Below are positions 17,267 to 29,698 of a stretch of 64,000 nt of DNA, in pieces (position 1 is the stretch's first letter; every line of letters begins with the position of its first letter). The position numbers were made by a program, and so were the translations under genes. The notes under the pieces are model-generated. The model saw only the letters and a list, made by a program, of their open reading frames with translations. It was not told the origin of the DNA and did no database searches. The stretch spans positions 1 through 64,000 of the forward strand of contig CAMYIE010000023.1 of the NCBI GenBank assembly GCA_947258405.1. Reading direction: 5' to 3'. Source of the stretch: an uncultured Eudoraea sp. (GTDB taxonomy: Bacteria; Bacteroidota; Bacteroidia; Flavobacteriales; Flavobacteriaceae).

Positions 17267-18859
17267 TTGGTGAACCTGGAGAAAGAAATAAAGCGACGGC
17301 GAACATTTGGTATCATTTCGCATCCCGATGCCGGTAAAACAACGCTTACTGAAAAGCTGTTGCTTTTTGGTGGTGCCATTCAGGAAGCTGGCGCTGTTAA
17401 GAGCAACAAAATCAAGAAAACTGCCACCAGCGATTTTATGGAGATTGAACGTCAAAGGGGCATTTCGGTAGCCACTTCCGTCCTGGCGTTTCTTTATAAG
17501 GGGAAAAAGATAAATATCCTGGATACTCCTGGTCACAAGGACTTTGCAGAGGATACATTTAGAACGTTGTCGGCTGTTGATAGCGTAATTGTTGTGATCG
17601 ATGTTGCAAAAGGTGTGGAGGAACAAACCGAAAAGCTGGTAGAAGTTTGCCGGATGCGGCAAATTCCCATGATCATCTTTATCAACAAATTAGACCGGGA
17701 AGGAAAGGACGCTTTCGACCTGCTGGATGAAGTTGAACAGAAACTCGGTCTTCGTGTAATCCCATTGAGTTTTCCTATAGGAATGGGATACGATTTTAAG
17801 GGGATCTACAATATTTACGAGAAGAACATCAATCTCTTTAGTGGTGACAATAAGAAAAACATCGAAGAAACCATTGCCTTTGATGATCTCAACAACGCTG
17901 AACTGGAAGAGATAATAGGGTCTTCGGCTGCAGAAACTCTTAGGGAAAATCTGGAACTGGTGGAAGGGGTCTATGGAGATTTTGATCTGCAGGACTATCT
18001 CGACGGCAAGTTACAACCTGTATTTTTTGGGTCTGCTCTGAATAATTTTGGGGTAAGGGAGCTACTGGACTGCTTTGTGAACATCGCTCCTGCGCCACAT
18101 TCAAAAATGGCTGAAGAACGTCTTGTCCATGCCTCAGAGAAGGAATTGTCTGGATTTGTATTCAAGATCCATGCAAATATGGATCCGAAGCACCGAGATC
18201 GCCTGGCATTTGTGAAAATTGTTTCGGGAACTTTTGAACGCAATAAACCCTATCTTCATGTCAGGCATAATAAAAGGCTAAAATTTTCCAGTCCTAATGC
18301 GTTTTTCGCACAGAAAAAGGAGATTGTCGATATGTCCTATCCCGGCGATATTGTGGGTCTTCACGATACTGGAAATTTCAAAATAGGAGACACCCTAACT
18401 GAAGGCGAGCAACTTCACTATAGGGGAATACCGAGCTTTTCTCCGGAGCACTTTAGGTATATCAACAATGCTGATCCTTTAAAAGCCAAGCAGTTATATA
18501 AAGGAATAGACCAGCTGATGGATGAAGGAGTTGCTCAACTATTCACCTTAAACCTCAATGGCAGAAAGGTCATCGGCACGGTAGGTGCACTGCAGTATGA
18601 AGTTATTCAATATCGCCTGGAGCATGAATACGGCGCAAAATGTACTTATGAGAACTTTGCCGCCCATAAAGCATGCTGGGTAGATTCAAGGGAGTCGGAT
18701 GCGGATGAATTAGCGGAATTCGAGCGCGTAAAACACAGGTATCTGGCCACAGACAAACAAGGACAGCTGGTATTTCTGGCCGATTCGGCATTTTCACTTC
18801 AGATGACGATCGATAAATACCCGAGTGTAAAGCTTCACTACAGTTCTGAATTTGCCTAG
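17267..18859 (+). CDS. prfC: Peptide chain release factor 3
   Basis: This 530-residue translational GTPase recycles RF1/RF2 from the ribosome after termination. The G motifs are intact: P-loop HPDAGKTT (about 18-25), [14 protein letters not shown], and the family signature [16 protein letters not shown] in the switch region. Length and domain order match RF3. The start is TTG followed directly by GTG (17270); no ATG is in frame before the conserved [16 protein letters not shown], so one of these two is used. The 3' end converges on the DUF3467 gene, overlapping by 4 bp. Confidence 0.95.
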   Translation: MVNLEKEIKRRRTFGIISHPDAGKTTLTEKLLLFGGAIQEAGAVKSNKIKKTATSDFMEIERQRGISVATSVLAFLYKGKKINILDTPGHKDFAEDTFRTLSAVDSVIVVIDVAKGVEEQTEKLVEVCRMRQIPMIIFINKLDREGKDAFDLLDEVEQKLGLRVIPLSFPIGMGYDFKGIYNIYEKNINLFSGDNKKNIEETIAFDDLNNAELEEIIGSSAAETLRENLELVEGVYGDFDLQDYLDGKLQPVFFGSALNNFGVRELLDCFVNIAPAPHSKMAEERLVHASEKELSGFVFKIHANMDPKHRDRLAFVKIVSGTFERNKPYLHVRHNKRLKFSSPNAFFAQKKEIVDMSYPGDIVGLHDTGNFKIGDTLTEGEQLHYRGIPSFSPEHFRYINNADPLKAKQLYKGIDQLMDEGVAQLFTLNLNGRKVIGTVGALQYEVIQYRLEHEYGAKCTYENFAAHKACWVDSRESDADELAEFERVKHRYLATDKQGQLVFLADSAFSLQMTIDKYPSVKLHYSSEFA

Positions 18860-19167
18860 GCCTCCCCTGTTGGTCCGAAATTCAAAGGAATTGACGGTTG
18901 GTCGTAATCCTTGATCGGGCCGTGTGCCTTTTCAAACCGGTTAACGTTGTCACCAAGTGCTTTGAGGAATTTCTTAGCATGCTGTGGCGTCAGTATAATC
19001 CTGCTCTTAACTTTTGCTTTAGGTGCACCCGGCATCATGCTGATGAAATCGAGTACAAACTCCGAAACACTATGATTTATAATAGCAAGATTAGAGTAGA
19101 TCCCTTCAGCGGTTTGTTCATCGAGTTCTATGTTGATCTGTTTCTGCTGCTGTTCTTTTTCTGCCAT
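18856..19167 (-). CDS. DUF3467 family protein
   Basis: This is a 103-residue soluble, acidic protein. It matches DUF3467 by [31 protein letters not shown] near the N-terminus and [20 protein letters not shown] in the middle; the molecular role of the family is unknown. It sits downstream of rpoC but behind a strong terminator, so it probably has its own promoter (TATCTTTA at 19237-19230 is a weak -7 candidate). Its stop codon overlaps that of prfC on the other strand. Confidence 0.9.
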   Translation of the reverse strand: MAEKEQQQKQINIELDEQTAEGIYSNLAIINHSVSEFVLDFISMMPGAPKAKVKSRIILTPQHAKKFLKALGDNVNRFEKAHGPIKDYDQPSIPLNFGPTGEA

Positions 19168-19241
19168 GGAGAATATTAAATTTTATTCTGGTTAATTGCA
19201 GCGGTGAATACGCCTAATTACCATACTAATAAAGATACTGT

Positions 19242-19273
19242 AAAAAAAAACCCCCGGACAATTTCCAGGGGTT
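19242..19273 (-). terminator. Rho-independent terminator after rpoC
   Basis: In the minus sense, AACCCC and GGGGTT arms with inner GGA/TCC pairing enclose a short AT-rich loop and are followed by nine T residues. It lies immediately after the rpoC stop and ends the secE-to-rpoC transcription unit. Confidence 0.9.
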
Positions 19274-19278
19274 ATGTA

Positions 19279-22200
19279 TTAGAATTTTAATTCCTCTTTT
19301 CGCGACATGATCTCGTCGTATTCCTCTTTGGAACCTACAATGATATTCTCATAATCACGCATTCCGGTGCCTGCCGGGATCCTATGCCCCACGATAACAT
19401 TTTCTTTGAGGCCTTCAAGTGTATCGATTTTCCCGCTAACGGCCGCCTCATTGAGTACCTTAGTGGTCTCCTGGAAGGAAGCTGCTGAAATAAATGATTT
19501 AGTCTGCAGAGAAGCTCTGGTGATCCCCTGAAGAATTGGCGTAGCTGTTGCTGCTACCGCATCCCGGGCAACTACAAGCTGCTTATCCTCTCGACGTAAA
19601 ATGGAATTCTCATCCCTTAGATCACGAGCGGAAATAATCTGTCCTGCTTTAAGGTTTTCTGATTCACCGGCTTCCTCCACCACTTTCTTCCCAAAAATCT
19701 CATCGTTCTCTTTGATAAAATCATCTTTATGAACAAGTTGGTTTTCAAGGAATGTAGTATCACCGGAATCCTGAATGCTCACCTTACGCATCATTTGCCG
19801 AACCACAACCTCAAAGTGCTTATCATTGATTTTTACACCCTGAAGTCTGTAGACTTCCTGTACTTCGTTTACAAGATACTGCTGTACTGCAGAAGGACCT
19901 TTTATTGCAAGGATGTCCTCAGGTGTAATCGATCCGTCCGATAATGGCATTCCAGCCCTGACATAATCGTTTTCCTGTACAAGGATCTGATTCGACAGTT
20001 TTACCAGATACTTTTTGATTTCACCCAGTTTGGATTCGATAATGATCTCGCGGTTTCCACGTTTGATCTTACCAAATGACACAACCCCATCAATTTCACT
20101 TACCACTGCAGGGTTTGAAGGATTCCTAGCCTCAAACAGCTCTGTAACCCTTGGTAAACCACCCGTAATATCTCCGGCTTTAGCCGATTTACGAGGTATT
20201 TTAACCAGGATCTTACCTTCCTTGATCTTTTCCCCGTCGTCTATCATAAGGTGAGAGCCAACAGGCAGGTTGTAGGAACGTAAAATATTATCCTTGGTAT
20301 CCATGATCAGCAAGGTTGGGATGAGTTTTTTGTTTCTCGATTCGGAAATCACTTTTTCCTGGAAACCAGTCTGCTCGTCGATCTCTACCTGGTAAGTTAT
20401 CCCTTGTTCAATATTCTCATAGGCTATCTTGCCTGTAAATTCTGAAACGATGACTCCATTATATGGATCCCACGAGCATATAACATCTCCTTTCTTGATC
20501 GCTTTGCCATTTTTAACAAAAAGCTGCGATCCGTAAGGAATATTGTTGGTGCTTAGTGTAATACCTGTTTTTGAATCCACAATCCTGATTTCGGAAGTCC
20601 TGGAAATCACAATATCAGCGGCTTTGCCATCTGAATCTTTTCCTTTCACCATCCTCAATTCGTCGATCTCAGCGACACCGTCGAATTTAGCTTCCAATTT
20701 GCTTTCCTCTGAGATATTACCTGCAATACCTCCTACGTGGAAAGTCCTCAGGGTTAGCTGTGTTCCCGGTTCACCGATCGATTGTGCGGCAATAACTCCA
20801 ACGGCCTCCCCGCGCTGTACCATTTTATTGGTAGCCAGGTTTCGTCCGTAACATTTCGCACAGATTCCTTTTGCCGCTTCACAGGTAAGTGGCGATCGCA
20901 CTTCAACCCTTTCAATTGGTGAAGCCTCGATCTTCTTGATATCGGATTCCATGATCCCTTGTCCGGCATGGAGGATAAGCTCCTCTGTAAGCGGGTTGTA
21001 AAGATCGTGCAGTGATACCCTTCCTAGAATACGTTCTCCGAGTGTCTCCACAATTTCTTCATTCTTCTTCAGCGGCGCCACTTCGATTCCTCTAAGTGTG
21101 CCACAGTCTTCAATATTGACGATGACATCCTGAGAAACATCTACCAAACGACGCGTTAAATACCCGGCATCGGCAGTTTTCAGAGCCGTATCAGCCAGTC
21201 CTTTACGAGCACCGTGAGTGGAAATAAAGTATTCGAGGATCGACAGACCTTCCTTAAAGTTAGAGAGGATCGGATTTTCGATAATCTCCCCGCCACCTGC
21301 AGTAGATTTCTTTGGTTTGGCCATAAGACCCCTCATACCGGTTAACTGTCGGATCTGTTCTTTAGAACCCCTGGCCCCGGAATCGAGCATCATATATACC
21401 GAGTTAAAACCTTGCTGATCTTCCCGAATACGCTTCATAGCCAGTTCGGTAAGCATCGCATTGGTAGACGTCCATACGTCGATTACCTGATTATATCGCT
21501 CGTTATTGGTGATAAGACCCATGTTGTAATTCATCATGATACCATCTACTTCCTTATTGGCATCAGCGATCATATCATGCTTTTCCTTAGGGATGATAAT
21601 ATCACCCAAACTGAATGAAAGTCCTCCTTTAAAGGCAAATTCATAACCCATGGTCTTGATAAGATCAAGAAATTCGGATGTGGTGGGTACGTCTGTTACG
21701 GCAAGGATCTTCCCGATGATATCCCTTAGGGATTTTTTGTTTAAAACCTCATTGACATAACCAGCCTCTTCAGGTACCACCATATTAAACAGTACTCTTC
21801 CCACGGTAGTTTCTATGATCTGATCCACCAGTTCGCCTTCTTCATTAAAGTCTTTGGCTCTAACTTTAATCCCGGCATTCAACTCTACCTTGTTCTCGTT
21901 AAAAGCGATTACTACTTCCTCATAAGAGTAGAACGTAAGCCCTTCACCTTTAACTTTTACTTTGTCGGTAGATAGTCGCTTCTTGGTCATATAATAGAGT
22001 CCGAGAACCATATCCTGTGAGGGTACAGTAATCGGAGAACCATTGGCAGGGTTCAGGATATTATGAGACGCCAGCATCAACAGTTGAGCCTCGAGTATAG
22101 CTTCCGGACCGAGTGGTAGGTGAACCGCCATCTGGTCTCCGTCGAAATCCGCATTAAAAGCCGTACATACCAAAGGGTGCAGCCTGATGGCCTTACCTTC

Positions 22201-23577
22201 AATCAGTCGTGGCTGAAAAGCCTGGATCCCTAAACGGTGTAATGTGGGAGCCCGGTTTAACAGTACCGGATGACCTTTGAGCACGTTTTCCAGAATATCC
22301 CAGACAACAGGTTCTTTCTTATCGATTATCTTTTTGGCAGATTTAACCGTTTTTACTATTCCTCTTTCGATAAGTTTCCTGATCACAAAAGGTTTATATA
22401 ACTCAGCGGCCATTTCCTTGGGAAGACCACATTCATATAGTTTCATTTCTGGCCCAACGACAATTACCGAACGAGCCGAGTAATCTACCCTCTTACCCAG
22501 GAGATTTTGTCTGAAACGCCCTTGTTTTCCTTTAAGGGAATCAGAAAGCGATTTCAGAGGACGGTTCGATTCGGTCTTTACAGCCGAAGCTTTTCGTGTA
22601 TTATCAAAAAGCGAATCTACCGACTCCTGGAGCATTCTTTTTTCATTTCTCAGGATCACTTCCGGAGCCTTGATCTCCATCAGTCTTTTTAGACGATTGT
22701 TCCTGATAATAACCCTGCGATAAAGGTCATTTAAGTCGGAAGTAGCAAAACGCCCACCGTCTAGTGGAACCAGGGGTCGAAGTTCCGGTGGTATAACCGG
22801 TATCACCTTCATGATCATCCACTCAGGGTTATTTTCCCTGTTGTTCTGAGCTTCTCTCAGTGCTTCCACGACTTGCAGACGTTTCAGCGCCTCAGTTTTC
22901 CTCTGCTTGGAGGTCTCTGTATTGGCCTTATGCCTCAGGTCGTAAGACAGTTGCTGAAGATCAATTCTTGAAAGCAGGTCTATAAGACACTCCGCACCCA
23001 TTTTGGCGATGAACTTATCCGGATCTGTGTCCTCAAGGTATTGATTCTCAGGAGGAAGAGTTTCCAAAATATTAAGGTACTCCTCTTCGGTAAGGAAGTC
23101 CATTTTCTGGATCTCCTCTTCTTCCGGGCCTTTGGCAAGGCCAGGCTGGATTACCACATATCGCTCGTAATAGATAATCATGTCGAGCTTTTTGGATGGC
23201 AGACCTAACAGATATCCGATTTTATTAGGCAAACTGCGAAAATACCAGATATGAGCCACAGGTACCACCAGATTGATGTGTCCTACCCGGTCTCTACGGA
23301 CTTTTTTCTCAGTAACCTCTACTCCGCAGCGATCGCAAACTATCCCGCGATATCTTATCCTTTTATATTTACCACAGGCACACTCATAGTCTTTTACAGG
23401 ACCAAAGATCCTTTCACAGAAAAGACCATCGCGCTCTGGTTTGTGCGTACGGTAGTTAATAGTTTCAGGTTTCAGAACTTCGCCTCTCGACTCAGCCAGA
23501 ATCGCTTCCGGAGATGACAGACCGATGGAAATCTTGTTAAACCTCTTTATTGCTGTGTTATCTTTTAATCTAGCCAT
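19279..23577 (-). CDS. rpoC: DNA-directed RNA polymerase beta' subunit
   Basis: At 1432 residues this is the usual length for Bacteroidetes. It contains the catalytic Mg-binding motif [12 protein letters not shown], the N-terminal zinc site [20 protein letters not shown], the second zinc cluster ([15 protein letters not shown] region), and the trigger-loop/bridge-helix region around [18 protein letters not shown]. It starts 36 bp after the rpoB stop and is clearly in the same operon. Nothing unusual was seen. Confidence 0.98.
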   Translation of the reverse strand: MARLKDNTAIKRFNKISIGLSSPEAILAESRGEVLKPETINYRTHKPERDGLFCERIFGPVKDYECACGKYKRIRYRGIVCDRCGVEVTEKKVRRDRVGHINLVVPVAHIWYFRSLPNKIGYLLGLPSKKLDMIIYYERYVVIQPGLAKGPEEEEIQKMDFLTEEEYLNILETLPPENQYLEDTDPDKFIAKMGAECLIDLLSRIDLQQLSYDLRHKANTETSKQRKTEALKRLQVVEALREAQNNRENNPEWMIMKVIPVIPPELRPLVPLDGGRFATSDLNDLYRRVIIRNNRLKRLMEIKAPEVILRNEKRMLQESVDSLFDNTRKASAVKTESNRPLKSLSDSLKGKQGRFRQNLLGKRVDYSARSVIVVGPEMKLYECGLPKEMAAELYKPFVIRKLIERGIVKTVKSAKKIIDKKEPVVWDILENVLKGHPVLLNRAPTLHRLGIQAFQPRLIEGKAIRLHPLVCTAFNADFDGDQMAVHLPLGPEAILEAQLLMLASHNILNPANGSPITVPSQDMVLGLYYMTKKRLSTDKVKVKGEGLTFYSYEEVVIAFNENKVELNAGIKVRAKDFNEEGELVDQIIETTVGRVLFNMVVPEEAGYVNEVLNKKSLRDIIGKILAVTDVPTTSEFLDLIKTMGYEFAFKGGLSFSLGDIIIPKEKHDMIADANKEVDGIMMNYNMGLITNNERYNQVIDVWTSTNAMLTELAMKRIREDQQGFNSVYMMLDSGARGSKEQIRQLTGMRGLMAKPKKSTAGGGEIIENPILSNFKEGLSILEYFISTHGARKGLADTALKTADAGYLTRRLVDVSQDVIVNIEDCGTLRGIEVAPLKKNEEIVETLGERILGRVSLHDLYNPLTEELILHAGQGIMESDIKKIEASPIERVEVRSPLTCEAAKGICAKCYGRNLATNKMVQRGEAVGVIAAQSIGEPGTQLTLRTFHVGGIAGNISEESKLEAKFDGVAEIDELRMVKGKDSDGKAADIVISRTSEIRIVDSKTGITLSTNNIPYGSQLFVKNGKAIKKGDVICSWDPYNGVIVSEFTGKIAYENIEQGITYQVEIDEQTGFQEKVISESRNKKLIPTLLIMDTKDNILRSYNLPVGSHLMIDDGEKIKEGKILVKIPRKSAKAGDITGGLPRVTELFEARNPSNPAVVSEIDGVVSFGKIKRGNREIIIESKLGEIKKYLVKLSNQILVQENDYVRAGMPLSDGSITPEDILAIKGPSAVQQYLVNEVQEVYRLQGVKINDKHFEVVVRQMMRKVSIQDSGDTTFLENQLVHKDDFIKENDEIFGKKVVEEAGESENLKAGQIISARDLRDENSILRREDKQLVVARDAVAATATPILQGITRASLQTKSFISAASFQETTKVLNEAAVSGKIDTLEGLKENVIVGHRIPAGTGMRDYENIIVGSKEEYDEIMSRKEELKF

Positions 23578-23613
23578 AATGCTGATTACTGTTTTTACTA
23601 TTCTTTCTAATAC

Positions 23614-26600
23614 TTATTCTTCCAGTCTGATATCAAGTCCGAGTCCTTGGAGCTCGTGCATCAGTACGTTAAAAGACTCTGGTAGTCCTGGTTCTGGCAT
23701 GGTTTCCCCTTTAACGATAGACTCATAGGTCTTCGCCCTGCCGATCACGTCGTCTGACTTCACGGTAAGGATCTCCCTTAAAGTAGATGAGGCCCCGTAA
23801 GCTTCAAGAGCCCATACTTCCATCTCACCAAATCGCTGACCCCCAAATTGAGCCTTACCACCAAGTGGTTGCTGGGTGATAAGTGAATATGGTCCGATAG
23901 AACGGGCATGCATCTTATCATCGACCATGTGGCCAAGTTTCAGCATGTAAATTACCCCTACTGTGGCAGCCTGGTCGAAACGTTGGCCCGTACCACCATC
24001 ATATAGATAGGTATGCCCATATTGTGGAACTTCCGCCTCCTGGGTTAGTGCTTCTATTTCTTCGATAGTAGCCCCATCAAATATCGGTGTGGCGTAATTT
24101 CGATTCAACTTAAGTCCGGCCCAACCAAGTACGGTCTCATAGATCTGTCCAATATTCATCCTTGAGGGCACCCCAAGTGGATTCAGTACAATATCTACAG
24201 GTGTTCCGTCTTCCAGGAATGGCATGTCTTCCTGACGCACTATACGAGCAACAATACCTTTGTTACCGTGACGTCCTGCCATCTTATCCCCTACTTTCAG
24301 CTTTCGCTTCTTAGCGATATATACCTTGGCGAGTTTCATGATACCCGCTGGGAGTTCATCTCCTACGGAAATCGTGAATTTGTCTCGACGCAGATTCCCC
24401 TGAAGATCATTGAGTTTGATCTTATAGTTATGCAACAGATCTGTGATCATCACATTGGTCGCCTTGTCTGTGGTCCAGCTTCCAGCCACCAAGTGGGCAA
24501 AATCATCAACGGCGTTCAGCATCTTCATGGTGTACTTCTTACCTTTCGGCAGCACCTCTTCCCCGAGATCGTTCTGTACACCCTGTGATGTTTTACCATT
24601 GACCAGTTTGAAGAGTTTTTCAACCAGTATATCCTTTAATTCCTGGAATTTAACTTCATATTCCAACTCAAGCTTGGTAATGGCTTCTTTATCTTCCGAA
24701 CGTTTTCTTTTGTCCTTAATAGAACGCGAGAAGAGTTTTTTATCGATGACCACACCTTTGAGTGATGGAGAGGCCTTGAGAGATGCATCTTTTACATCTC
24801 CTGCCTTATCCCCAAAAATGGCCCGTAATAATTTTTCTTCAGGAGTTGGATCTGATTCTCCTTTAGGAGTGATCTTCCCAATTAAGATATCACCAGGCTT
24901 TACTTCTGCACCGATACGGATCATGCCATATTCGTCCAGATCCTTGGTCGCTTCTTCTGAAACGTTAGGAATATCGTTGGTAAGTTCCTCGGCACCGAGT
25001 TTGGTATCCCTTACCTCGAGAGCGTATTCATCGATGTGAATAGAGGTAAAAATATCCTCTCTTACCACTTTCTCCGAGATCACAATCGCATCTTCAAAAT
25101 TGTACCCTTTCCATGGCATAAATGCCACTTTCAGGTTACGACCTAATGCGAGTTCACCATTTTCAGTCGCATAACCCTCACAAAGTACCTGTCCTCTTTT
25201 AACCTTATCTCCTGTGCTAACTATCGGTTTAAGGTTAATGCAGGTTCCCTGGTTGGTTTTTCTGAATTTCACCAGATTATACGTTCTGGAATCATCTTCA
25301 AAACTCACCTGGCGCTCGCGCTCCGATCTTTTGTAATTGATTACGATCTTTTTAGCATCCACGTATTCCACTACTCCTTCGCCTTCTGCATTGATCAGTA
25401 CCCGTGAATCTGAAGCCACCTGTCTTTCCAGGCCGGTTCCAACTATTGGCACTTCTGGCTTTAAAAGTGGTACTGCCTGACGCATCATGTTAGATCCCAT
25501 CAACGCACGGTTGGCATCATCGTGCTCCAGGAAGGGAATCAATGAAGCTGAAATCGAGGCGATCTGATTAGGGGCAACATCCGTATAATTTACTTCCTTC
25601 GGATCTACCACTGGAAAATCGCCTTCTTCCCTGGCAATTACCTTATCGGTATCGATCTTGCCATTATCTTTTAAAGGGATATTAGCCTGGGCGATCTTTC
25701 TGCCTTCTTCTTCTTCTGCGCTCAGGTATACAAAGTCTTTAGTGTCTACAACTCCTTTTTCTACCTTTCGGTAAGGGGTCTCGAGGAACCCAAGCGGGTT
25801 AACCTTGGCAAAGACCGAAAGCGAGGAGATAAGACCAATATTAGGCCCTTCCGGAGTTTCGATCGGACATAGTCTTCCATAATGGGTATAGTGAACATCC
25901 CTAACCTCAAAACCTGCTCGTTCCCTTGAGAGTCCGCCTGGCCCTAATGCCGACAGTCTTCTCTTATGAGTGATTTCGGCCAGAGGGTTGGTCTGGTCCA
26001 TAAACTGAGACAATTGGTTTGTACCAAAGAAAGAGTTGATCACCGAAGACAAAGTCTTGGCATTGATCAGGTCTATGGGGGTAAAAACTTCGTTGTCACG
26101 AACATTCATCCTTTCACGAATGGTTCTGGCCATTCGTGCGAGTCCCACTCCAAATTGAGCCGACAGTTGTTCACCAACTGTTCTGACCCTCCTGTTAGAC
26201 AGGTGATCGATATCATCGATCTCAGCCTTGGAATTGATAAGCTCGATAAGATACTTAATGATGGTGATGATATCCTCTTTGGTCAGCACCGCTTTATCCA
26301 TACCGATATCCAGCCCGAGTTTCTTATTCATCCGGTATCTTCCCACTTCTCCCAGGCTGTAACGCTGGTCTGAGAAGAAGAGTTTGTCTATAATCCCTCT
26401 CGCGGTTTCCTCATCGGGCGGTTCTGCGTTACGCAGTTGCCTGTAGATATGTTCTACCGCTTCCTTTTCTGAATTAGTAGGATCTTTCTGAAGGGTGTTA
26501 TGGATGATGGCATAATCGCTCTGAGCATTATTCTCCTTATGAAGAAGAATCGTCTTTACATCCGTTTCCATGATCTGGTCGATATGGTCCTTTTCCAGGA

Positions 26601-27423
26601 CAGTATCGCGGTCGAGTACAATTTCGTTCCGTTCGATGGAAACCACTTCTCCGGTATCCTCGTCCACAAAATCCTCATGCCAGGTATTTAATACCCTGGC
26701 TGCCAATTTTCGGCCCATTACTTTTTTCAGGCCAGTCTTGGTGACTTTAATTTCTTCAGAAAGGTCAAATATCTCAAGAATGTCCTTATCCCTTTCATAG
26801 CCAATAGCCCTGAAAAGAGTAGTCACAGGTAATTTTTTCTTACGATCGATATAAGCGTACATCACACTGTTGATATCGGTCGCGAATTCTATCCAGGAAC
26901 CCTTAAAAGGGATAACCCTTGCCGAGTACAATTTAGTACCGTTGGCGTGGAAGGATTGTCCGAAGAATACCCCGGGAGATCGGTGAAGCTGCGATACCAC
27001 AACACGTTCGGCCCCATTTATCACAAAGGTGCCGCTAGGGGTCATATATGGAATTGTTCCCAAATAAACATCCTGAACAATAGTTTCGAAGTCTTCATGT
27101 TCCGGATCGGTACAATACAGTTTTAAACGGGCCTTAAGTGGCACGCTGTAGGTTAGCCCTCTTTCGATACATTCCTGGATGGTATATCTGGGAGGGTCTA
27201 TGAAATAATCAAGAAATTCCAGTACAAACTGGTTCCTCGTATCTGTAATGGGAAAGTTTTCCATGAAGGTGTTATATAAACCTTCATTGCCTCTTTCATC
27301 CGATTTGGTTTCGAGCTGAAAAAAATCTTGAAAAGATTTAATCTGAATGTCCAAGAAATCCGGATAGTCCGGAATGTTCTTAGCGGATGCGAAACTTATT
27401 CTTTCAGTCTGTTTTGTGAACAT
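23614..27423 (-). CDS. rpoB: DNA-directed RNA polymerase beta subunit
   Basis: This is the 1269-residue beta subunit. The rifampicin-binding region [19 protein letters not shown]...[13 protein letters not shown] is intact and carries the residues associated with susceptibility (D, H and S at the classical 516, 526 and 531 positions). The C-terminus has the [24 protein letters not shown] clamp region. An intergenic region of 131 bp with strong secondary structure separates it from rplL, and rpoC follows closely. Confidence 0.98.
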   Translation of the reverse strand: MFTKQTERISFASAKNIPDYPDFLDIQIKSFQDFFQLETKSDERGNEGLYNTFMENFPITDTRNQFVLEFLDYFIDPPRYTIQECIERGLTYSVPLKARLKLYCTDPEHEDFETIVQDVYLGTIPYMTPSGTFVINGAERVVVSQLHRSPGVFFGQSFHANGTKLYSARVIPFKGSWIEFATDINSVMYAYIDRKKKLPVTTLFRAIGYERDKDILEIFDLSEEIKVTKTGLKKVMGRKLAARVLNTWHEDFVDEDTGEVVSIERNEIVLDRDTVLEKDHIDQIMETDVKTILLHKENNAQSDYAIIHNTLQKDPTNSEKEAVEHIYRQLRNAEPPDEETARGIIDKLFFSDQRYSLGEVGRYRMNKKLGLDIGMDKAVLTKEDIITIIKYLIELINSKAEIDDIDHLSNRRVRTVGEQLSAQFGVGLARMARTIRERMNVRDNEVFTPIDLINAKTLSSVINSFFGTNQLSQFMDQTNPLAEITHKRRLSALGPGGLSRERAGFEVRDVHYTHYGRLCPIETPEGPNIGLISSLSVFAKVNPLGFLETPYRKVEKGVVDTKDFVYLSAEEEEGRKIAQANIPLKDNGKIDTDKVIAREEGDFPVVDPKEVNYTDVAPNQIASISASLIPFLEHDDANRALMGSNMMRQAVPLLKPEVPIVGTGLERQVASDSRVLINAEGEGVVEYVDAKKIVINYKRSERERQVSFEDDSRTYNLVKFRKTNQGTCINLKPIVSTGDKVKRGQVLCEGYATENGELALGRNLKVAFMPWKGYNFEDAIVISEKVVREDIFTSIHIDEYALEVRDTKLGAEELTNDIPNVSEEATKDLDEYGMIRIGAEVKPGDILIGKITPKGESDPTPEEKLLRAIFGDKAGDVKDASLKASPSLKGVVIDKKLFSRSIKDKRKRSEDKEAITKLELEYEVKFQELKDILVEKLFKLVNGKTSQGVQNDLGEEVLPKGKKYTMKMLNAVDDFAHLVAGSWTTDKATNVMITDLLHNYKIKLNDLQGNLRRDKFTISVGDELPAGIMKLAKVYIAKKRKLKVGDKMAGRHGNKGIVARIVRQEDMPFLEDGTPVDIVLNPLGVPSRMNIGQIYETVLGWAGLKLNRNYATPIFDGATIEEIEALTQEAEVPQYGHTYLYDGGTGQRFDQAATVGVIYMLKLGHMVDDKMHARSIGPYSLITQQPLGGKAQFGGQRFGEMEVWALEAYGASSTLREILTVKSDDVIGRAKTYESIVKGETMPEPGLPESFNVLMHELQGLGLDIRLEE

Positions 27424-27462
27424 CTAAGGACAAAATTTTGATCGTGAATACTAAAATGGGTG

Positions 27463-27532
27463 GTATATCTCGAGATATACTATATATAAAAGGGTTTAGG
27501 TCTAGCCGCCAGAAAGGCGGAAAGACCTAAAC
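27463..27532 (-). promoter_or_regulatory. Double hairpin in the rplL-rpoB intergenic region
   Basis: Two structures lie in the rplL-rpoB spacer. Positions 27494-27532 form a 10-bp stem (GTTTAGGTCT/AGACCTAAAC) enclosing, after a 2x2 internal loop, a 5-bp CCGCC/GGCGG stem. Positions 27463-27480 are a perfect 18-bp palindrome, GTATATCTCGAGATATAC. No long T tract follows the first hairpin in the direction of transcription, so full termination is unlikely; partial attenuation or RNase processing, known at this junction in other bacteria, is more likely. Confidence 0.6.
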
Positions 27533-27554
27533 ACAAACCTTATGGTAGTAGCAA

Positions 27555-27941
27555 TTATTTAAGCTCAACTTCTGCTCCTGCTTCTTCCAATGATTTTTTG
27601 ATACCTTCGGCTTCGTCTTTACCTACACCTTCTTTAACTGCTTTAGGTGCACTGTCTACGATATCTTTAGCATCTTTCAGTCCAAGACCTGTAAGCTCTT
27701 TGACCAATTTAACCACGGCTAGCTTAGAGCCACCCGCCGCTGTTAATACCACGTCGAATTCCGATTGCTCTTCTGCGGCTTCGCCACCTTCAGCTCCGGC
27801 GGCTCCACCACCTGCGGCTACAGCAACTGCAGCGGCAGCAGGTTCAATACCATACTCTTCTTTTAATATATCAGCCAATTCGTTTACCTCCTTTACAGTG
27901 AGGTTGACCAATTGTTCTGCGAAATCTTTTAAATCTGCCAT
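27555..27941 (-). CDS. rplL: 50S ribosomal protein L7/L12
   Basis: This 128-residue stalk protein has an N-terminal dimerisation helix pair, an Ala/Gly-rich hinge (about 38-52), and the factor-binding C-terminal domain with [24 protein letters not shown]. It recruits translational GTPases such as the EF-Tu and RF3 encoded nearby. The usual rplJ-rplL pair is conserved, with a 47-bp spacer. Confidence 0.98.
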   Translation of the reverse strand: MADLKDFAEQLVNLTVKEVNELADILKEEYGIEPAAAAVAVAAGGGAAGAEGGEAAEEQSEFDVVLTAAGGSKLAVVKLVKELTGLGLKDAKDIVDSAPKAVKEGVGKDEAEGIKKSLEEAGAEVELK

Positions 27942-27988
27942 TTTTCTATCGTTTAATAAATTTTAAATATTCTAGTTTTAGTGCTTAC

Positions 27989-28510
27989 TTAATTCTCTTT
28001 TTCGGATAATGTTTTCAGGATACCTGCCAATTTGCCTCCTCCGGATTTAAGACCGGAAATAACGTTTTTGGCCGGCGATTGCAACAGGGCAATGATATCT
28101 CCAATAACCTCTTCCTTGGATTTGATGTTGACCAGTGTTTCGAGTAAGTCATCACCTACAAAAATCGCCTCTTCAATAAAGGCTCCTTTTAACAGGGGTT
28201 TGTCTGACTTCTTCCGAAAAGTTTTGATCAACTTGGCCGGAGCATTCCCTGCCTCTGAGAACATCAGCGAAGTATTCCCCTTCAAGACCTCCGGAAGTTC
28301 TCCGAATTCCTTATCTGAGGCTTCCATAGCTTTAGCCAGAAGCGTGTTTTTAACTACTGCCAATCTAACATTAGCTTTAAAACAAGCCCTTCTCAAATTT
28401 GAGGTGCTTAGTGCATCCAGGCCCGATATATCTGCCAGGTAAATAGTGGAGTTCTCTGCAAGCTGTCCTTTCAGATCCTCTATTACCGTGGCTTTTTCTT
28501 CTCTTGTCAT
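27989..28510 (-). CDS. rplJ: 50S ribosomal protein L10
   Basis: This 173-residue protein holds the L7/L12 dimers on the ribosome. The N-terminal region (TREEKATVIEDLKGQL, NTLLAKAMEA) binds 23S rRNA, and the C-terminal helix carries L12-binding sites. It lies 16 bp after rplA. In many bacteria L10 represses its own operon through its leader; no such leader is obvious in the short spacer here. Confidence 0.97.
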   Translation of the reverse strand: MTREEKATVIEDLKGQLAENSTIYLADISGLDALSTSNLRRACFKANVRLAVVKNTLLAKAMEASDKEFGELPEVLKGNTSLMFSEAGNAPAKLIKTFRKKSDKPLLKGAFIEEAIFVGDDLLETLVNIKSKEEVIGDIIALLQSPAKNVISGLKSGGGKLAGILKTLSEKEN

Positions 28511-28526
28511 TCCAATAATTTTAGTG

Positions 28527-29216
28527 TTAAACCGCTTTAGGGTCTAATTGAACACTGGGACTCATAGTGCTCGACATGAATATGCTTCTCATATACACAC
28601 CTTTAGCAGCTGCAGGTTTTAGCCTGTTCAGGGTATCGAGTAATTCCTTTGCATTCCCAGCGATTTTCTCAGCCGAAAATGAGGCCTTACCGATAGCGGC
28701 ATGAACAATACCTGTTTTATCCACCTTAAAATCTATTTTACCGGCCTTAACCTCAGAAACCGCCTTGGCGATATCCATAGTTACCGTTCCTGTCTTCGGA
28801 TTGGGCATGAGTCCGCGTGGTCCCAGGATTCTTCCCAGGGGTCCTAATTTACCCATAACGCTGGGCATGGTAATAATGACGTCCACATCGGTCCATCCGC
28901 CTTTGATCTTAGCCAAATACTCGTCTAAACCCACATAGTCGGCTCCTGCTTTTTCAGCATCTGCTTCCTTATCCGGGGTTACCAGCGCCAGTACTTTTAC
29001 GTCTTTCCCGGTACCATGAGGAAGCGTAACCACGCCACGCACCATCTGGTTTGCTTTACGCGGATCGACTCCCAAACGCACAGCCAGGTCTACCGAGGCA
29101 TCGAATTTGGTTTTGGTGATCTCCTTTATCAAAGCAGAAGCCTCATCCAGAGAATAGAGTTTATCCTTCTCGATCTTGGCCTGAGCTTCTTTTTGGTTCT
29201 TATTTAATTTTGCCAT
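28527..29216 (-). CDS. rplA: 50S ribosomal protein L1
   Basis: This 229-residue L1-stalk protein has the family signatures [25 protein letters not shown] in domain I and [26 protein letters not shown] in domain II. It takes part in release of deacylated tRNA and often in autogenous repression of rplKA. It starts 20 bp after the rplK stop. Confidence 0.98.
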   Translation of the reverse strand: MAKLNKNQKEAQAKIEKDKLYSLDEASALIKEITKTKFDASVDLAVRLGVDPRKANQMVRGVVTLPHGTGKDVKVLALVTPDKEADAEKAGADYVGLDEYLAKIKGGWTDVDVIITMPSVMGKLGPLGRILGPRGLMPNPKTGTVTMDIAKAVSEVKAGKIDFKVDKTGIVHAAIGKASFSAEKIAGNAKELLDTLNRLKPAAAKGVYMRSIFMSSTMSPSVQLDPKAV

Positions 29217-29236
29217 ACTTAATTTGCTTTAAGATC

Positions 29237-29674
29237 TTAAAAAGGTTTTTTGCCTGAAACTTTAAGGCCCATAGACCTTGCGGTTCCCGCAACCATGCTC
29301 ATAGCAGATTCAACCGTAAACGCATTAAGGTCTACCATTTTGTCTTCCGCTATGGTCTTGATCTGGTCCCAGGTCACCTTTCCTGATCTGTTCCTGTTAG
29401 GTTCGCCGGATCCTTTTTTGATCTTTGCCGCTTCCATAAGTTGTATTGCCGCTGGCGGTGTCTTGACGACGAAGTCGAACGACTTGTCTTTATATACGGT
29501 GATAACAACAGGTAACAATTTACCCTGTTTGTCCTGCGTACGAGCATTGAACTGCTTGCAGAACTCCATGATGTTAACGCCGGCAGCACCTAAAGCGGGT
29601 CCAACCGGTGGCGACGGATTCGCAACACCTCCCCTAACTTGTAGTTTAACTACTTTACGTGTTAATTGGAAGCA
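29237..29674 (-). CDS. rplK: 50S ribosomal protein L11 (no canonical start codon in frame)
   Basis: L11 forms the GTPase-associated centre with 23S rRNA and L10. The first in-frame ATG (29569) would begin at [14 protein letters not shown], about 34 residues too late. The frame upstream still encodes the highly conserved [10 protein letters not shown] and [17 protein letters not shown], so translation must begin earlier. Between the TAA at 29684-29686 and that conserved stretch the in-frame codons are AAG CAG TGT TGC TTC CAA TTA ACA CGT, with no ATG, GTG or TTG. Homologues start about six residues before KVVK, so the boundary given is an estimate. A sequence error or a non-standard start is possible. 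The C-terminal half ([20 protein letters not shown]) is normal. Confidence 0.85.
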   Translation of the reverse strand, partial: CFQLTRKVVKLQVRGGVANPSPPVGPALGAAGVNIMEFCKQFNARTQDKQGKLLPVVITVYKDKSFDFVVKTPPAAIQLMEAAKIKKGSGEPNRNRSGKVTWDQIKTIAEDKMVDLNAFTVESAMSMVAGTARSMGLKVSGKKPF

Positions 29675-29698
29675 ACACTGCTTTTAGTGCGTAACACT

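Noticed and set aside
23525-27000. Open frames on the plus strand opposite rpoB and rpoC
   Set aside because: Antisense shadows of highly conserved genes; no start signals or known domains.
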